A stretch of 64,000 nucleotides of DNA from Pagrus major. Lineage: Eukaryota > Chordata > Actinopteri > Spariformes > Sparidae. Shown in pieces: positions 1 through 12,478 of the stretch. The notes beneath the pieces were generated by a model. That model was given only the letters and a program-made list of their open reading frames with translations, had not been told where the DNA came from and made no database searches. Each line of letters opens with the position of its first letter. The stretch's first letter is position 1. Where the stretch lies: positions 3,493,297 to 3,557,296 of the forward strand of contig NC_133230.1 of NCBI RefSeq assembly GCF_040436345.1. Direction: 5' to 3'. The position numbers and the translations under genes are program-made.

Positions 1-1789
1 TTTTATTCTTGTTTTTATTTCTCCTTGTACTTGATTTTAATGGAATAGTCTTAGGTAATCATTGCAGTTTTTATTGGCTTCTTCTGCTATCGAATATGAT
101 AATAAAGGAAATGTTTCTGCTGGATTATGGGTGTGAAGCTAGCATCATGAAACTACAGTATATATATCTTAGCTTGAAGTTTACTTCGTATTATGTTTGA
201 GGCTTAGTGCTCTAGAGCACTTAAAATCGTTTAACTTTCCTTTTACTTTATCGACGGAAGAGGTTTTTAGAGTTGAATTTAAAGAAAAAAAATGTAAATA
301 CTATAAAAAATCATTTGCTATTCAATTTATTCTCTTGATTTTAAGAAGTGATTTGTTTTATCGGTAGTGTGGTTTCTTTTTTTTTTTGAGTGTGTTCTAG
401 GTTAAAGCGATGCATGTTAATGCCTTGAGTCTTGAATTGTAAAATGCAAAAAAATATAAAATAACAGTTGATTGTATGAACGCGTCTGTGTGATCTGTCC
501 TACTTTCTCTCTCCCGTACCTTTCTGATATTCTCTGGTGTTGCTGAGGGCGACTCATCGAGCCTGATCAGCAGGTTTTTGCTCCCAACAACAGCTGAGGG
601 CGTCTCGTCACTCAGATCAAAAGCCGCCTGAGGATCTCGGTCGATTGTAAATCTAAAGTACCATCGAGTGCTTATCTCTGACGGAGTAAACAAGCAGCAC
701 AGAGGAAAAGGTGTTGACATAAAGTGTGCAAATAGCGTACAGATAACAGCGTCACGGGGGGAACAGGAGAAAGTGTTGGGTAAACACCAGAGACACTATA
801 ATAAAACATCCAGTGAAGCATTTGAGATTAAAAACAGCAAAACAATGTCTTATTTAAAGGAAAAATGTCATTTATTGTGATAGAAATGACTTAATATTTA
901 AGAAACGTGACACTAACAGATGAGGAAACAGACAACCAGTCAGTAAACATGTGAAGAAGTGTGTAAAGTGTTTAAATTTGTGGGTTTTATGTTGTTTTAT
1001 TGCATTTAAATGGCAGTTTGTGACACTACGGGTCCCGCAGAGGGACAAAAAGCAGCAACGCACAAAGTCTCAACTTAGAGCAGAGGTGGGCGGGTGTTTT
1101 GCCTCCTTCAGGTGCCCCTCGTAAATCTGAAACCTGAATAAGATGTGGATCTTTATGGGGCTTTCAGGTGCTCTTCTGTCTTTAAAAGGTCTCTGGTGCG
1201 TTTTTGTTCAAATTCAACCAAATTTTAAATATTAAATTTATATTTTCTGATGTGTGTGTATTTAGAGAAATACAATAGATACAAATATACAATTCCTGTA
1301 TTATATCCCCCTTATATCCCTTGGTGTCCCTGCACAACCTATTTTATCTTATCTTAGTTTATGTTATCTGCAAATACAACCGATGTCACTTAAAGTATTT
1401 TTTTGCTCACTATGATGAAATTTTAGGACAGTTGGGGGAAACAGTGGGGTATTGATTTCAATAAACAAGTTTTAAATGTAGGCTTATTGGCAAATAATCA
1501 ATTAACTAGCTGACAAGGAGTTTTATAGTCAAATAAGTAATTTAAATTAAAAATATAATTGGTTCCTGCTTCTCAAATGTTTCTTTTTTTTAGACTTTGT
1601 AATAGTAAACAGTGAGACAGAAGACGATATCTTTGGATTTTGGACTTTTGTTGACATGCAAAATGTCACTTTGTCTCCAAAAAGCTTCCTGCTGATGAAA
1701 TGTCATGCCATGTGATGGGACGGTGTTTTTTAAAAAATTTTTTTTCTTCCATTGCACCAAGGAACAAGAACACGATGTGACAACACGTT
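1..1789. other. AT-rich flank, no confident gene
   Basis: This stretch precedes the CpG-rich start of pgrmc2. It is AT-rich, with poly-T and poly-A runs and many stops in all frames. The only coding-like signal is the minus-strand exon candidate at 520-677, listed separately. I see no RNA gene, transposon end or tandem array here. Confidence 0.6.
520..677 (-). CDS. Unrecognised exon candidate on the minus strand
   Basis: The 158-bp minus-strand interval is open in one frame and begins after a pyrimidine-rich tract ending in CAG (acceptor at 678-679). It ends in AAG followed by GTACGG, a good donor at 518-519. It would enter in phase 1 and leave in phase 0, encoding about 52 residues that start ISTRWYFRFTIDRDPQAAF and end ATPENIRK. 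Its GC content and codon choice are higher than the surrounding AT-rich DNA. I do not recognise the peptide, and no partner exon was found between here and pgrmc2. It could be an internal exon of a neighbouring minus-strand gene lying left of the window, or chance. Confidence 0.28.
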
Positions 1790-2250
1790 TCGCTCAACTA
1801 GTGGTTCCTGCTATTCCCGACGGGCCGTGAACGCAGCAGCGGGCCAGGGGCGGGTAGGCGCTAACCGAGCAGTATGGCGGACGATGGAGACAGTTCGAGC
1901 GGACCAGTCGACACAAGCGGCGGGCAGGCGGCGGCGGACGAGTCGGACGGGCTCGGCCTCGGCGCGATGTTGCTGAATATCGGCATTCTGGTTCTGGTGG
2001 CGGCGGTCTGTCTGGCGGCGTACCGGCGGTGGGGCAGGCGGCTCGTCTCCGACGCGGCCCGGGGCGACGAGGCCTCGGCGCTTCCCAAGATGAGGAGACG
2101 GGACTTCACTCTGGAGCAGTTGCGGGAGTACGACGGACTCCAGAACCCGCGCATCCTGATGGCCGTCAACATGAAAGTTTTCGACGTGACCAGCGGCAAA
2201 AAGTTTTACGGTAAAGGTGAGTTCGGCACTTGACAAAGCCGGGGTGAGCT
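1790..2250 (+). promoter_or_regulatory. pgrmc2: CpG-rich promoter and first-exon region of pgrmc2
   Basis: Base composition changes sharply near 1790 from AT-rich to GC- and CpG-rich, and this continues through the first coding exon to about 2250. No TATA box is evident, as is usual for a broadly expressed CpG-island gene. The start codon lies in ATGGCGG, which resembles the core of a YY1 site. The exact transcription start cannot be read from sequence. Confidence 0.6.
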
Positions 2251-5200
2251 GGCGTGACACGTCCGCGCTTGTGGTGAGTTGTCCTGAACAAAAATTTGGG
2301 CGCAAACCGTTGTGGTTAGCTTAAGCTAGCTAGCTCCGTGGCTTTGTCCATGTTATTGAATGGGATGCTAGCTGCGAGCTAACTAGCGCTGCGCCCCGGA
2401 GGTCGTGACTGTCGCGGTGGATGTTTGACCGCCTCTGAACTTTACATCCCCGCACGCTCAACGTGGGCAACTTTATTTTTAATTTAAGTTCCTCTGTCGG
2501 GGCTAAAGTGCAGGATTTTAACGAGCTAGCTTGCTAGTGTTAGCCTGCTAGCATGGAGACGCTGCACTGTCTGGGTGTCTGGTCTGCAGCCGCCGCTTGT
2601 TTACACTGATGGGGACTCAACATGCATGAATATTAGGAGCTTTGCACCAAACTTTTAATCTTGAATTATAATAGTTTTGCTATATTCTGCTGGGTGGAGG
2701 ATGTGGAGGCTTAGCTTAGCGTGGAAATGGGTGTTTTTAGCCCCCTTGCTAGCTGTGCAAAGTTAAAATGCAGCTCGTGTTGGCAAATATGCAGAGTAAA
2801 TACTGCATTTCAGTCCCCACAGGTGAGTCTGTTTGAGCCTGAGAAACAAGGTTACTAGGCTAGCCTGCTTCTCCACATTGTCTCCGGCTTGGCTGACTCA
2901 CCCATCAACTCTGTGATGAACCAGGCCTATAATTATTCAAACACATTCCCAGCAGCCTCAAGTGTCACGTCTGCTATTTTACACCGACAGCAGCGAGCCA
3001 AGCTGCGGATCTGATCCAGCTCACCACGTTATTATGACACACAGGTGCAGAGACACCCACCATATGTTACATAGTGTGGTTCACAGCAGGGGACGTATAT
3101 GACACGAATAGTAGTGTGAAAAGTAACGTTTGGCTTGTTTAAGTTCAGTTATGAAGGAAAAATATGCAACATTTTCTGTGTTAAGCTCCTGAAAGTGAGA
3201 TTTGCAGCTTGTCTGTTTGCAAACATTTACTTTTATCCTTCTTCTTATACAACACAGGACATCATGAAGACACTGCAGTACACAGTGTTGTGCACTTATC
3301 ATATTTATTTATCGGTATGATAACCGCCAAAGTTTTCAACCACGGCGTACCTTGGAAACAGTATGTTGCTGCAGCCCTAATCGGGATGTTTTACAGTTTT
3401 AATAATAAACTTTATTGTCCAAAATGACATCGGTGCATCAGTTTCATATCAGCACAGTTACGACTAAAAAAAAACACAAAACATTTTCTCAGTTTAGCTT
3501 CTAAAAAGTGAGAGTTTGTTCGCTCGTCGGCGCCTGAAACTAGCGAATATTATAAGTGTGATAAAGTGTTCGCTACGATTAACCAGAGCTCAAAGTCACC
3601 TCCTTAAATTGCTTCTTTTGTCCGGCCAGCAGCTCAAAACACAGCAAACCTTCACATTTCAGACATTCGTTGACATTTTTGCTTGAAAAATGATAAACGA
3701 TTGATCGATTATCAAAATCACAGGTGTGATTTACACCGGGGGAGGCTGGGGGCATGTTAACATCGCTTTTTGAAAGCATAATTAATGAAAAATGGGCTGA
3801 AATATTAACTGACAACTCCTTTTCTGTTGATACACCACTCTGCTGTTGGCTGCAGCTCTGTTGCTCGGACAAGATGAGCAGCTGGGCCTCAGCGAACATG
3901 TGCATTTGTCATTATTATAAACCTGAGCTGTACTTTCCAGCCCGGTCCGTGTGGAGCTGTCATGTACAGCTGACGCTCGGGCTCATCACACATCATTCAG
4001 GCTCAGCAATTTCCTCTTTTGTTGATTCTAATAAGAGACGGTGAAATAAAAACATCCGTGCGCTGCTGTCGCTGTAAACTCGCTCTGAAGTTGTGCAAGG
4101 TGGCAGCACATCTAATCTCCGAGGCGATAAGGCTTCGCGGCTTTATGGCCGGCCGTTTGAACACTGGACCGGAGTGTGTTTTCTCTCTTGTTGCACAATT
4201 AGAAGAACCTGAGGCGCCTGCAGAGTTTTCACATGCCGGTCAGATGATGTTCATCTGGAAGACGGCGACGGATTTAAAACGGTGGGAGAAGTCGAGGGGA
4301 GCCCCGAGGCGACGCTCACGAGATTTACGATCAGACTGAATGTCGAGAGCGCCGACAGTCGGATACATTTCTCAGCATCGTGTAAGTTATGTTAACACGG
4401 CGCTCTTTGTTAAATCCTCCTCTAATGCACTTAAACTCACAAGACGTTTTAATTCAGTTTGTCCTTGTCATTCTTACAAGTTGCACAACAGGACAACAGA
4501 AAGGAAGGAGCAGCGTTGCACAATGAAATATCATATTCACAATGTGTTGAGATCTACTGATCGATGCAGAGTCTTAGTCGTCAGCTCAGTGGAGCTGATG
4601 AAGGTAAAAATATGTCACAACGAGCTACAGAGACGCCCTGACCTCAAAATCATGTGTTTATCAGTGAAATCAGTGACAATAACTGCAGTTTGATTGCTTT
4701 TTTGTATAACTCAGGGCATCTCTAAGTATCTGTGTACTTAAACTTGTACATCAGATCAGTTCCTGCTTATCGATGACGCGGCTGCACGACATCGGAGAAA
4801 CACCGACACTGCAATATTAATCTTAACGTTCATCTTCAGTGTGAAAGATCTGAGTTAATTTGCCGGACCTGAAGAGGCTCTGTGGGTCTTCAGCGATCAG
4901 TTTCTAAACTTAACGTTAGCTACTGTTGCTTTCTGTTAGCGGAGAAAGTAGACTTTATTTAGAAAACACTAAAACCAGAGCCAGACCAGCGGACGAGCCG
5001 GTGTCGATAAATCAGCTGTTAGCTAGAAGCAGATTTAACCACATCGTGCGTCAGTGGATGAGAAGCAATAACAAGAATCTGCAGTAGAGCTGCAGCTGTT
5101 AATCAATCATTAGATTAACAGCCAACCATTTTGATAATCGATTAATCAGTTTGAGTGAATAGTTTCCTCCTCTGTGACAGAAAACTGAATCTCTTTGGGT

Positions 5201-8098
5201 TGTGGACACTAAAAAACATTAGAGGACGTCACCTTCGGCTTAATTTCTGACATTTTATAGACCAACGACTAATCGATTAATCAATAAACAAATGCACAAA
5301 TGTCTGAGATGTGTTTTGGGGTAAAACAGGCCTGAAAAAAGTTAAAATTTCCAGCATATTCTCAAATATCAGTATCAGTATTGGCATCACACGTTTAGTA
5401 TTGATCGGGCCGTATTAGGAAACGATCCATAGAAGTGTGGGTGTTGTTACGTAGCAGGTAGAGGCATTAATGTTCATTTTCAAAGATCAGAGGGTTTATT
5501 ACTGTATTTTCTATGTTTATCTTGATTAATTTGCAGATTATTTCCTTCATTCAGTTGATAAAAAGGGCAATAAAAGAACAAATCATCACACGTGAGCAGC
5601 TGGAAACTGTGAATGTTTAATCAAAAGTGTTGCTGATTTAATTTTGTGACAGTCGACTAATGGATTAATGGATTAATGGACTAATTACTGCCGCTCTGCG
5701 TTACCTCTAATGTAAATGAAAACCTCTTTGAGACCGTGTCGACGGCCCTCCTGAGACCGAGACGATCTTGCGTCCCGTATATTAAAACATCCTCCGGCTC
5801 CAGTGAAAACATCTTATTGAGAGAAATTTCTGCTTAGTCACCCTCGAGAGTCGTTCAGAAAAAGAGCAGCTTGTCTGATTTTCTGTGGAGCCTGAAGTCT
5901 GTGTGTGAACTCACTGTATCCACGCTGCGTTCAAGTGGTTTACTTTACTGGCAGCTCTGGAGGCTTTTAATGTGGAGCAGCAGCAGCGGTCACATGACGC
6001 CGGTCGAGCTAATCGCTAAGGGTTAACTTGTTGTTGGACTGGACCCGAGTGATCGTTAACCTGTCGGATTGGACGATAAAGACAGAATCTTACTAATCCT
6101 GTGTGTTGTGTTTCTTCCTCAGATGGTCCTTACGGCATTTTCGCGGGTCGGGATGCTTCGAGAGGCCTGGCCACCTTCTGCCTGGAGAAAGACGCCCTGA
6201 GGGACGAGTACGACGACCTGTCGGACCTCAACGCTGTACAGATGGAGAGCGTGAGGGAGTGGGAGATGCAGTTCATGGGTAAAGCTTCATTCCTGATGTC
6301 GCCAGAGATAACGCTCCGCAGGACATCGATTGGGCTCAGATTTCACAGACGCATCCACCGTGTTCATCGCATGTCTCTGCATATTTAGTCGGGTCAAAGC
6401 ACAGTGTGTCCCTGTGTCCTGCGTGTTTGAACAAAGTGATTTCTGTTATTAAATCAGGAGAATTTAAAGCTGCCGGCCAGAACACAGACTTTATATTCAG
6501 AGGAAGAACGTACTGCAAGTCTTCAGTTTCACTGTGCAGCCGACAAAAAGTATGAAAATGTCCAGAAGTAATGTTTTATACTGCAGCGCATCATTTCTGT
6601 TTGGTTATCTGCACGATAAAGAAGGATACAAAGTAAAAATCAGAGTGTTGTTCAGCTGAAAACACAAGGAAAGAGTCAGAGATGTGAAGGTAACACCTGA
6701 ATATCGAGATGAGAAGACGTCGGACAAACATCTGTACAAACCCAGCTGATGTTTTATACATCGATCAAACAACTGAGGAAATAATTGGACGCTTAATCAC
6801 TCACGAATCATCTAATAAAAGAAAAGAGAGACTTCATCCTGCAGGTGCAGCTGAACTAAACTAAACTAAAAATATCTTCTGCTGAAAATCAGTTAGCACA
6901 GGAAGCTGAAACTGGAAGGAAACAGACCTTCTTATGTGTCAAAGTGTGAATGTAAAACAGCTTCAGATTCTGTTACAGCATCTCATTTAAAACTGTTTCT
7001 CAGAGCTCACGTGTACTTTTTTCACTCGTGGGCGTCTGATTCTGGAGCGAAACCCGTCTCGGTAACGTACTTAAACAACACGTCTCTCTCTGGACCTCAC
7101 AGCCGGTCGGCTTGATACAAATAACACGGTTAAAGCTCGACTGGGCAGCTTCGCGAGTTGGCGCTTCCCAAAACGTCGGCTGATTAAATCATGAAAGAAG
7201 ATGTCGGTAGATTACTCGCAGCATGTTGTTCACTGAGGCCAGAGTCCTGCCTGATGTTTAGTAGTAAGCAAAGAAAATCAGAATTAAATATCTTTTGGTA
7301 TTTGGACTTTAGGATTAGTGCAAATGGTTCAATTCATTCATCCTTAAAAGCTCAGCGGTCACAGACCCGACCCTGATGATCAAAACCCGGGAAATAAAAA
7401 CCCACAGAACAAAAACCGTTAATGCAAACGACAAAAAACATTTGTTCAAGAGGATCATCTAAACAACAACAACAACATGCTAACAGACAACAACCAGATT
7501 TAAAGTCCCAGTTCACGTCTGTGGACTTTTAATATATCCATCACAAACTCCCAGAACTGAAGGTGACTGTTTCAAATGTCTTATTTTGTCCAACCTTTCT
7601 CTCTTTCTTTCTGTCGTTAATGTTTTGTAGATCAAGTGATTATATGAGAAAAATCACAGTTTCAGCTCTACATGGAGGAGAAAGAAAACCAGCAAATCAG
7701 GCAAAAATCACAGCTAACTATCTAAACTCCAACGTAAAAGTAGTCGCAGGTCCTTAAAGGACGTCACTCCTCCGAGAGCTGCAACAAACTTATTTTCATG
7801 ACTAATTATTTAGTCTAAAAAACGTCAAAGAGCCCAAATCAACAGTCCAAAACCCAAAGACTCTTCAATGACTGTTAGAAATGTCAAAGAAAAGCAGCAA
7901 ACATTCACATTTAAGAAGCTGTCGTGTCGAAACAATGAAAGCATTATGAAAAACTGTTATTGCAGCGCTTTTAACGCAACATTTCCTCGATATCTTCCAG
8001 AAAAATACGATTACGTCGGGAGGTTGCTGAAGCCCGGAGACGAGCCGTCGGAGTACACGGACGAGGAGGACATAAAGGACCACCTGAAGCACGACTGA
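1874..8098 (+). CDS. pgrmc2: Progesterone receptor membrane component 2
   Basis: Three exons (1874-2216, 6123-6278, 8001-8098) join in phase 1/1 to give 198 residues. Residues about 32-50 form one hydrophobic membrane helix after an acidic, low-complexity N-terminus. A cytochrome-b5-like domain follows from about residue 75. It includes [24 protein letters not shown] and [19 protein letters not shown]. Tyr112 and Tyr118 lie in the loop that contacts haem in this family. The tail [19 protein letters not shown], and its acidic end, match PGRMC2 better than PGRMC1. The family binds haem at the ER and nuclear envelope and supports haem trafficking and cytochrome P450 function; this role is known from relatives, not shown here. 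The start is the first ATG in the CpG-rich exon and gives a normal length. Two in-frame donors six bases apart end exon 1 (2211 and 2217); the second gives the standard loop length. Confidence 0.95.
5090..5285. repeat. Dispersed AATCGATTAATC-type fish repeat
   Basis: The segment runs from GCTGCAGCTGTTAATCAATC to ACTAATCGATTAATCAAT, with AATCGATTAATC near both ends and an internal GAGGACGTCACC. This layout matches a very common teleost interspersed repeat. Related pieces are seen at 5510-5690 and 7770-7970, and inside the units of the array at 28.5-50.9 kb. The exact class cannot be decided without a repeat library. Confidence 0.6.
5510..5695. repeat. Second fragment of the AATCGATTAATC-type repeat
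   Basis: It contains TTGATTAATTTGCAGATTAT and, near its end, GACTAATGGATTAATGGATT. The layout is that of the copy at 5090-5285 but more degraded. It is intronic and non-coding. Confidence 0.45.
7770..7970. repeat. Diverged dispersed repeat before pgrmc2 exon 3
   Basis: GAGAGCTGCAACAAACTTAT, then a GACTAATTATTTAGTCTA stretch and AACATTCACATTTAAGAAGC match the order of motifs in the same teleost repeat family as 5090-5285. The copy ends about 30 bases before the acceptor of exon 3, so the branch point and pyrimidine tract may come partly from repeat-derived DNA. Confidence 0.5.
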
Positions 8099-9775
8099 GC
8101 GGTTCCATCACACCGACCAAAGCCTGGAGCCCCACACAGCTGCGACAGACCGCCCCCAGACCTCCTCCTCTTCCTCCTCCTGCCCCATCGATCTACCTGC
8201 CACTCCTTTCTCCCGCCCCCGCCTCCCCACCTCCCCACCCCAAACTCTTCACCTCCCGAAATCTGTCCGGTGCCGTGGCTGTTCTGGAAGGGCAGGACTC
8301 AAGTCGCCCAGACCTCCCTCCCTCTTCATCCTGCGAAGATCACCACCAACAGAAAAGCGATCGGAAAAACCCTTCGACGAAGGGGGGGCTCTTTTAAACG
8401 ACAGAAAACACGTCTGGGGCAGGGAGAGAGTTCGGGGTTTGTGCCATTAGGTGTATTTGAAAACAAAAAACCACAAAATCTTTTAGTCTCCAGAGGGGGG
8501 AACGTGTGGTCATCGTGGTCGCCGCTGAGCGCTGGGTGGAAGTTGATCAGAGGTAGTCGGGAGATGATCAGAAAAGATGATCAGTGGATCGGGGACGGGG
8601 AAAAACGGATTTTTCTCTCTCTCTCTTTTTTTTATCTTTGGTTCAGTCACATCGCAAACTGAAACTGCTTCAAGCTTCGGGACAGCTCATCAATCACTTA
8701 ATCAATCAGTTCTGTTTTCTTTTTTTTTTTTGTTCGAATCATTTTCACCCCTTGTCGAGAGGGCGGCGCTGCGGCCCGAGAGAAAAGCAGCGCTGTGGAA
8801 ATTGGCGGGAGCGTCGCATTTTCCTGTTGTGTTTGTAGTGTATGCACTACTAGTTTTCTTTGTTTGTCACCATGTGATTGTATTTGTTGAGTAGCATAGA
8901 GGGAAGGCGGGCGGGCGGGAGAGGAGTTTTGTTTATTTTGTTTTGTTTTGTTTGTTTGTTTGTTTTTCCGGCTGGGTTCGGGGGTTTTTAAAAAGGTCCT
9001 TGCCATATGAATCTTGTTTTGAATCACATCAGACGGACTGAATCACTGATCGGGAATACAAAGGGAAGGTGATAAGGCAGTCCTAATCAATCGACTCAAT
9101 TGTTTACATGCCTCACAAGCCAGCTGCAAAGTCTGTAGATTCCCCTGAAAAATGGTCCAAGTATTAATTGTGCCTTATTTTGTTCGTTGCGTCAGTCCTG
9201 ACCGTGCTAACAGAGGAGGCGAGCGGAGGGATGGATGGAGGTGTCGGTCCCCCAGACTTTAAAAGAAGGCATGCGTTCTGTCAGTCGTCCACGCACAGAC
9301 TGTACGATTTCCCCACATCACAAACTTTGTAAATAGACCGTATGAATTACTCAGTGTTACTGCCATATTTATGTAGTTGATGAACTCCATATATGTATAA
9401 TGCTATGTCGTATTGGCCAAACCCCCCCCCCACCCCCATGGTTTGTGTTTCTTTTCGTTTCTTTTTAAACGTGGGTGAATTTCCAAAAAAGAAAACAAAC
9501 AAAAGAAAAAAAAAAAAGATAGGAGCGTTGCAAAGTGCTGCAGGGCGGGACCGGGAGCTGTTCTTCTTCTTTTTTTTTTTCTCTTTTCTTCCTCCGGAGA
9601 CGTTGCTTATCCTGTAAATATTATCTGTCATTTTATTAAAAAAAAAGCATGTGCAACAACAAAGCGAGCTATGGCGAAATTTCCCACCACGTCATGTATT
9701 TAAATGTTGGGTGTGTGTGTGTGCGTGTCTGCGTGACAGAGGCAGGAAGGGATTTGTTCATGCATAATAAATCGA
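8099..9775 (+). other. pgrmc2: 3' UTR of pgrmc2
   Basis: The sequence after the stop at 8096-8098 is non-coding. It begins GC-rich and pyrimidine-rich, then holds T-rich, TTTGT-repeat (about 8936-8965) and C-rich runs. Candidate polyadenylation signals are ATTAAA at 9635-9640, followed by an A run, and AATAAA at 9766-9771. Vertebrate PGRMC2 messages have long 3' UTRs, so this extent is plausible, but the cleavage site used is not known. Open frames here (for example 8270-8662) are incidental. Confidence 0.6.
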
Positions 9776-10439
9776 TTTGGTTAATAATTGAAGATGTCTG
9801 GGGTTTTTTATTTGCTTTTAGGGACGCCGTGATTGGATCGCTACCAGGAAAAAATGTTTTAATGTTCAGTAAGAGTGTCGAGCAAACAGAGGAGCGTTTG
9901 TACAACACAGACGGTAACGGAGCGGGAGGTTTCATATCTGTTCAGTAAAAATGAACTCCACGTTTCAACAACAGGTGATGATGACGGCGATGTAGACGTT
10001 TTAACTAAATTTTTAAACAGTTATAGCAAGAGAGGTCTTTAAAAGTGCTGCGTTCATAAAAAAACACCAGGAACAGAATGTACAACGTACAGATGCTTCA
10101 TGAGAAACCTCTGGATGATCAACTCCAGATGTTCAGCAGACTGAGAAGTTGTTGGAGAGAGAAGAGACAGTTTTGTTTTTTTACTATATTAGGAAGTAAG
10201 ATGTCAAGTTGCTTCTGGGAAAATAAGAAACAAATCGTTAAACTAATTATTGCACCTCGTTTAATTATCGCTGCTCAAAGAGGACGTAAATAAAGATGCT
10301 TTAATATCGAGGAAACACCCTCGTTATTAATAAAGACGTACAGAAGAAAGGAAATCTGAAGGAAATGAAATAAAGATTAATAAATAAGTAGATCTCAGAC
10401 TAAAAAAATGCTTATAATGCTAAAAATAATGCTTAAAAT

Positions 10440-11990
10440 GTATCCTAACTACTAATACTCTTCAGTTACTAGTTACTTGTTCTCAAAATGTCCTTTTCCA
10501 CTGTAAATAAAAGAATAAACACTTTATTATCCTCATTAAAAACAAAAGTTAAGTTGCCATCAACAAAACTGGCAACCTCAGAGGAGTAACCTGCCCACCA
10601 CATCTCCGAGGCCAGTATTGTACTTTTACTCCACTACATCTGTCTGACAGTTTAGTTACTCTTTAGTTACTCGTACTCAGAAATGTTAATCTTACATTTT
10701 TAAATGTACAGTAAATAAAAAAGAATAACCAGCTGATTCTCATCACCGAAAAACACAAACAAGTGCTAGTAAAGTCATCATCAACAAAACTGGCAACCAT
10801 TTTACTCCACTACATTTGTCTGACAGCTTTAGTTACTCTTTAGTTACAAGTTACGAGTACTCAAAGTGTCAATCTTCCATTTTCAATGTAAATAAAAGAG
10901 AATAAACACTTTATTATCATTAAAACACAAAACAAATAACAGCTAAGTTGCCATTAACAAAACTGGCAACCTCAGAGGAGTAACTGTTAGTAGCTACTTA
11001 ATACTTCTTCTCTTTACTCCACTACATTTGTCTGACAGCTTAAGTTACTCTTTAGTTACTAGTACTCCAAATGTTGATCTTCTATTTTCAATGTAAATAA
11101 AACAGAATAAAAACTAAATCATCTTCATTAAAAAACAAAAGTTACTTCTTCTTCTCCACATCTCTGAGGCCAATATTGTAATTTTACTCCACTACATTTG
11201 TCTGACAGTTTAGTTACTCTTTAGTTACTAGTTACTCTTACTCAAAATATCCATTTTCAATGTAAATAAAAGAGAGTAAACACTTTATTATCATTAAAAC
11301 ACAAAACAAATAACAGCTAAATCGCCATTAACAAAACTGGCAACCTCAGAGGAGTAACTGTTAGAAGATACTTCATACTTCTTCTCTTTACTCCACTACA
11401 TTTGTCTGACAGCTTTAGTTACTCTTTAGTTACAAGTTACGATTACTCAAAGTGTCCGTCTTCCATTTCCAATGTGAATAAAAACTAAATCATCCTCATT
11501 AATAAAATAAAAACAAAACTGGCAACCTCAGAGGAGAAACTGTTTTAAGCTACGTCATACTTATTCTCTTTACTCCACTACATTTGTCTGACTGCTTAAG
11601 TTACTCTTTAGTTACTAGTTACTCTTACTCAAAATATCCATTTTCAATTTAAATAAAAGAGAATAAACAGTTTATAATCCCAACTAAAAAACAAAACAAA
11701 TACTAGTTAAGATGCCATCAACAAAACTGGCAACCTCAGAGGAATAACTTATAAGCTTCTTCTTCTCTTTACTCCACTACATTTGTCTGACAGCTTTAGT
11801 TACTCTTTAGTTACTAGTTACCAATACTCCAAATGTTTATCTTCCATTTTCAATGTAAATAAAAAAGAATAAAAACTAAATCATCCTCATTAATAAAATA
11901 AAAACAAAACTGGCAACCTCGGACAGCTTTAGTTACTCTTAAGTTACTAGTTACTCTTAAGTTACTAGTTACTCGTACTCAAAATGTACC
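10440..11990. repeat. Minisatellite-like block of TTTACTCCACTACAT units
   Basis: At least seven imperfect units of about 170-210 bp run head to tail. Each holds TTTACTCCACTACAT, TGTCTGACAG, TTAGTTACTCTTTAGTTACT, a CAATGTAAATAAAAGAGAAT stretch and AACAAAACTGGCAACCTC. The anchor motif recurs near 10626, 10800, 11015, 11187, 11390, 11570 and 11770. The core motif belongs to a common teleost interspersed repeat, here amplified in tandem. No coding capacity. Confidence 0.85.
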
Positions 11991-12224
11991 ATATTTATAT
12001 CTAGAGAAGAAGAAAAACACTTTTAATTGCCACATTTTGAAGAAGTAATCCTTCATAATCTTATAATCTGATTACACACTTTTCTCAAATGTAATCCCAG
12101 TTGCATGTAATCTATTACCACTTCCTGTGCACACTGCCCTGTGAGTACACGGCTCAGCAGCGCCCCCCCTGCTGCTGCGGATGCTCCCTGAACTGCAGCC
12201 TCACGCTGACTCGCGTGTGTTTCA

Positions 12225-12478
12225 GGTGAAGCTTCAGTCGCTGCGGTTGTTTCACGACCATCGCAGCTGCGACCCGACAAGAAACCTCAAGAACCGGACA
12301 CGGGACGCGTTCAACCCGGTGCTGATCCATCGATCATCTCGAACCGAGCTCATCCCCCCCAGACTGCAGCTCCTGAACACAACACCGACATCTTGGCTGC
12401 TGTTTGGGCTGAAAACTGCCCCCTAAAAACCAAAAAAACCCTCCTCGCGGATCATTTAGAGGCTTTGCAGGAAACCAG
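12225..12478 (+). other. asmt: Probable 5' UTR exon of asmt
   Basis: The region ends in CCAG followed by GTGAGTG, a strong donor at 12479. The next acceptor (CAG at 12608-12610) opens the exon that contains the start codon. The left edge is not defined: a GTTTCAG/GTGAAG sequence near 12225 could be an internal acceptor, or transcription may start nearby. The frame at 12181-12426 shows no homology I recognise. Confidence 0.4.

Larger units (their letters stand above)
2217..6122 (+). other. pgrmc2: Intron 1 of pgrmc2
   Basis: The 3.9-kb first intron holds no gene I can support. Its first 350 bases are dense in GCTAGC, TTAGC and TAGCTAGC motifs. A copy of the AATCGATTAATC-type dispersed repeat lies at about 5090-5285, with a second fragment near 5510-5690. 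Open frames at 3579-3905, 4019-4339 and 4340-4693 show no domain or splice logic. Confidence 0.7.

Noticed and set aside
7191-7376. Small open frames in pgrmc2 intron 2
   Set aside because: They are short, have no splice sites in phase and no homology that I recognise.
8270-8662. A 130-residue open frame downstream of pgrmc2
   Set aside because: It lies within the 3' UTR, has low-complexity composition and no recognisable domain.
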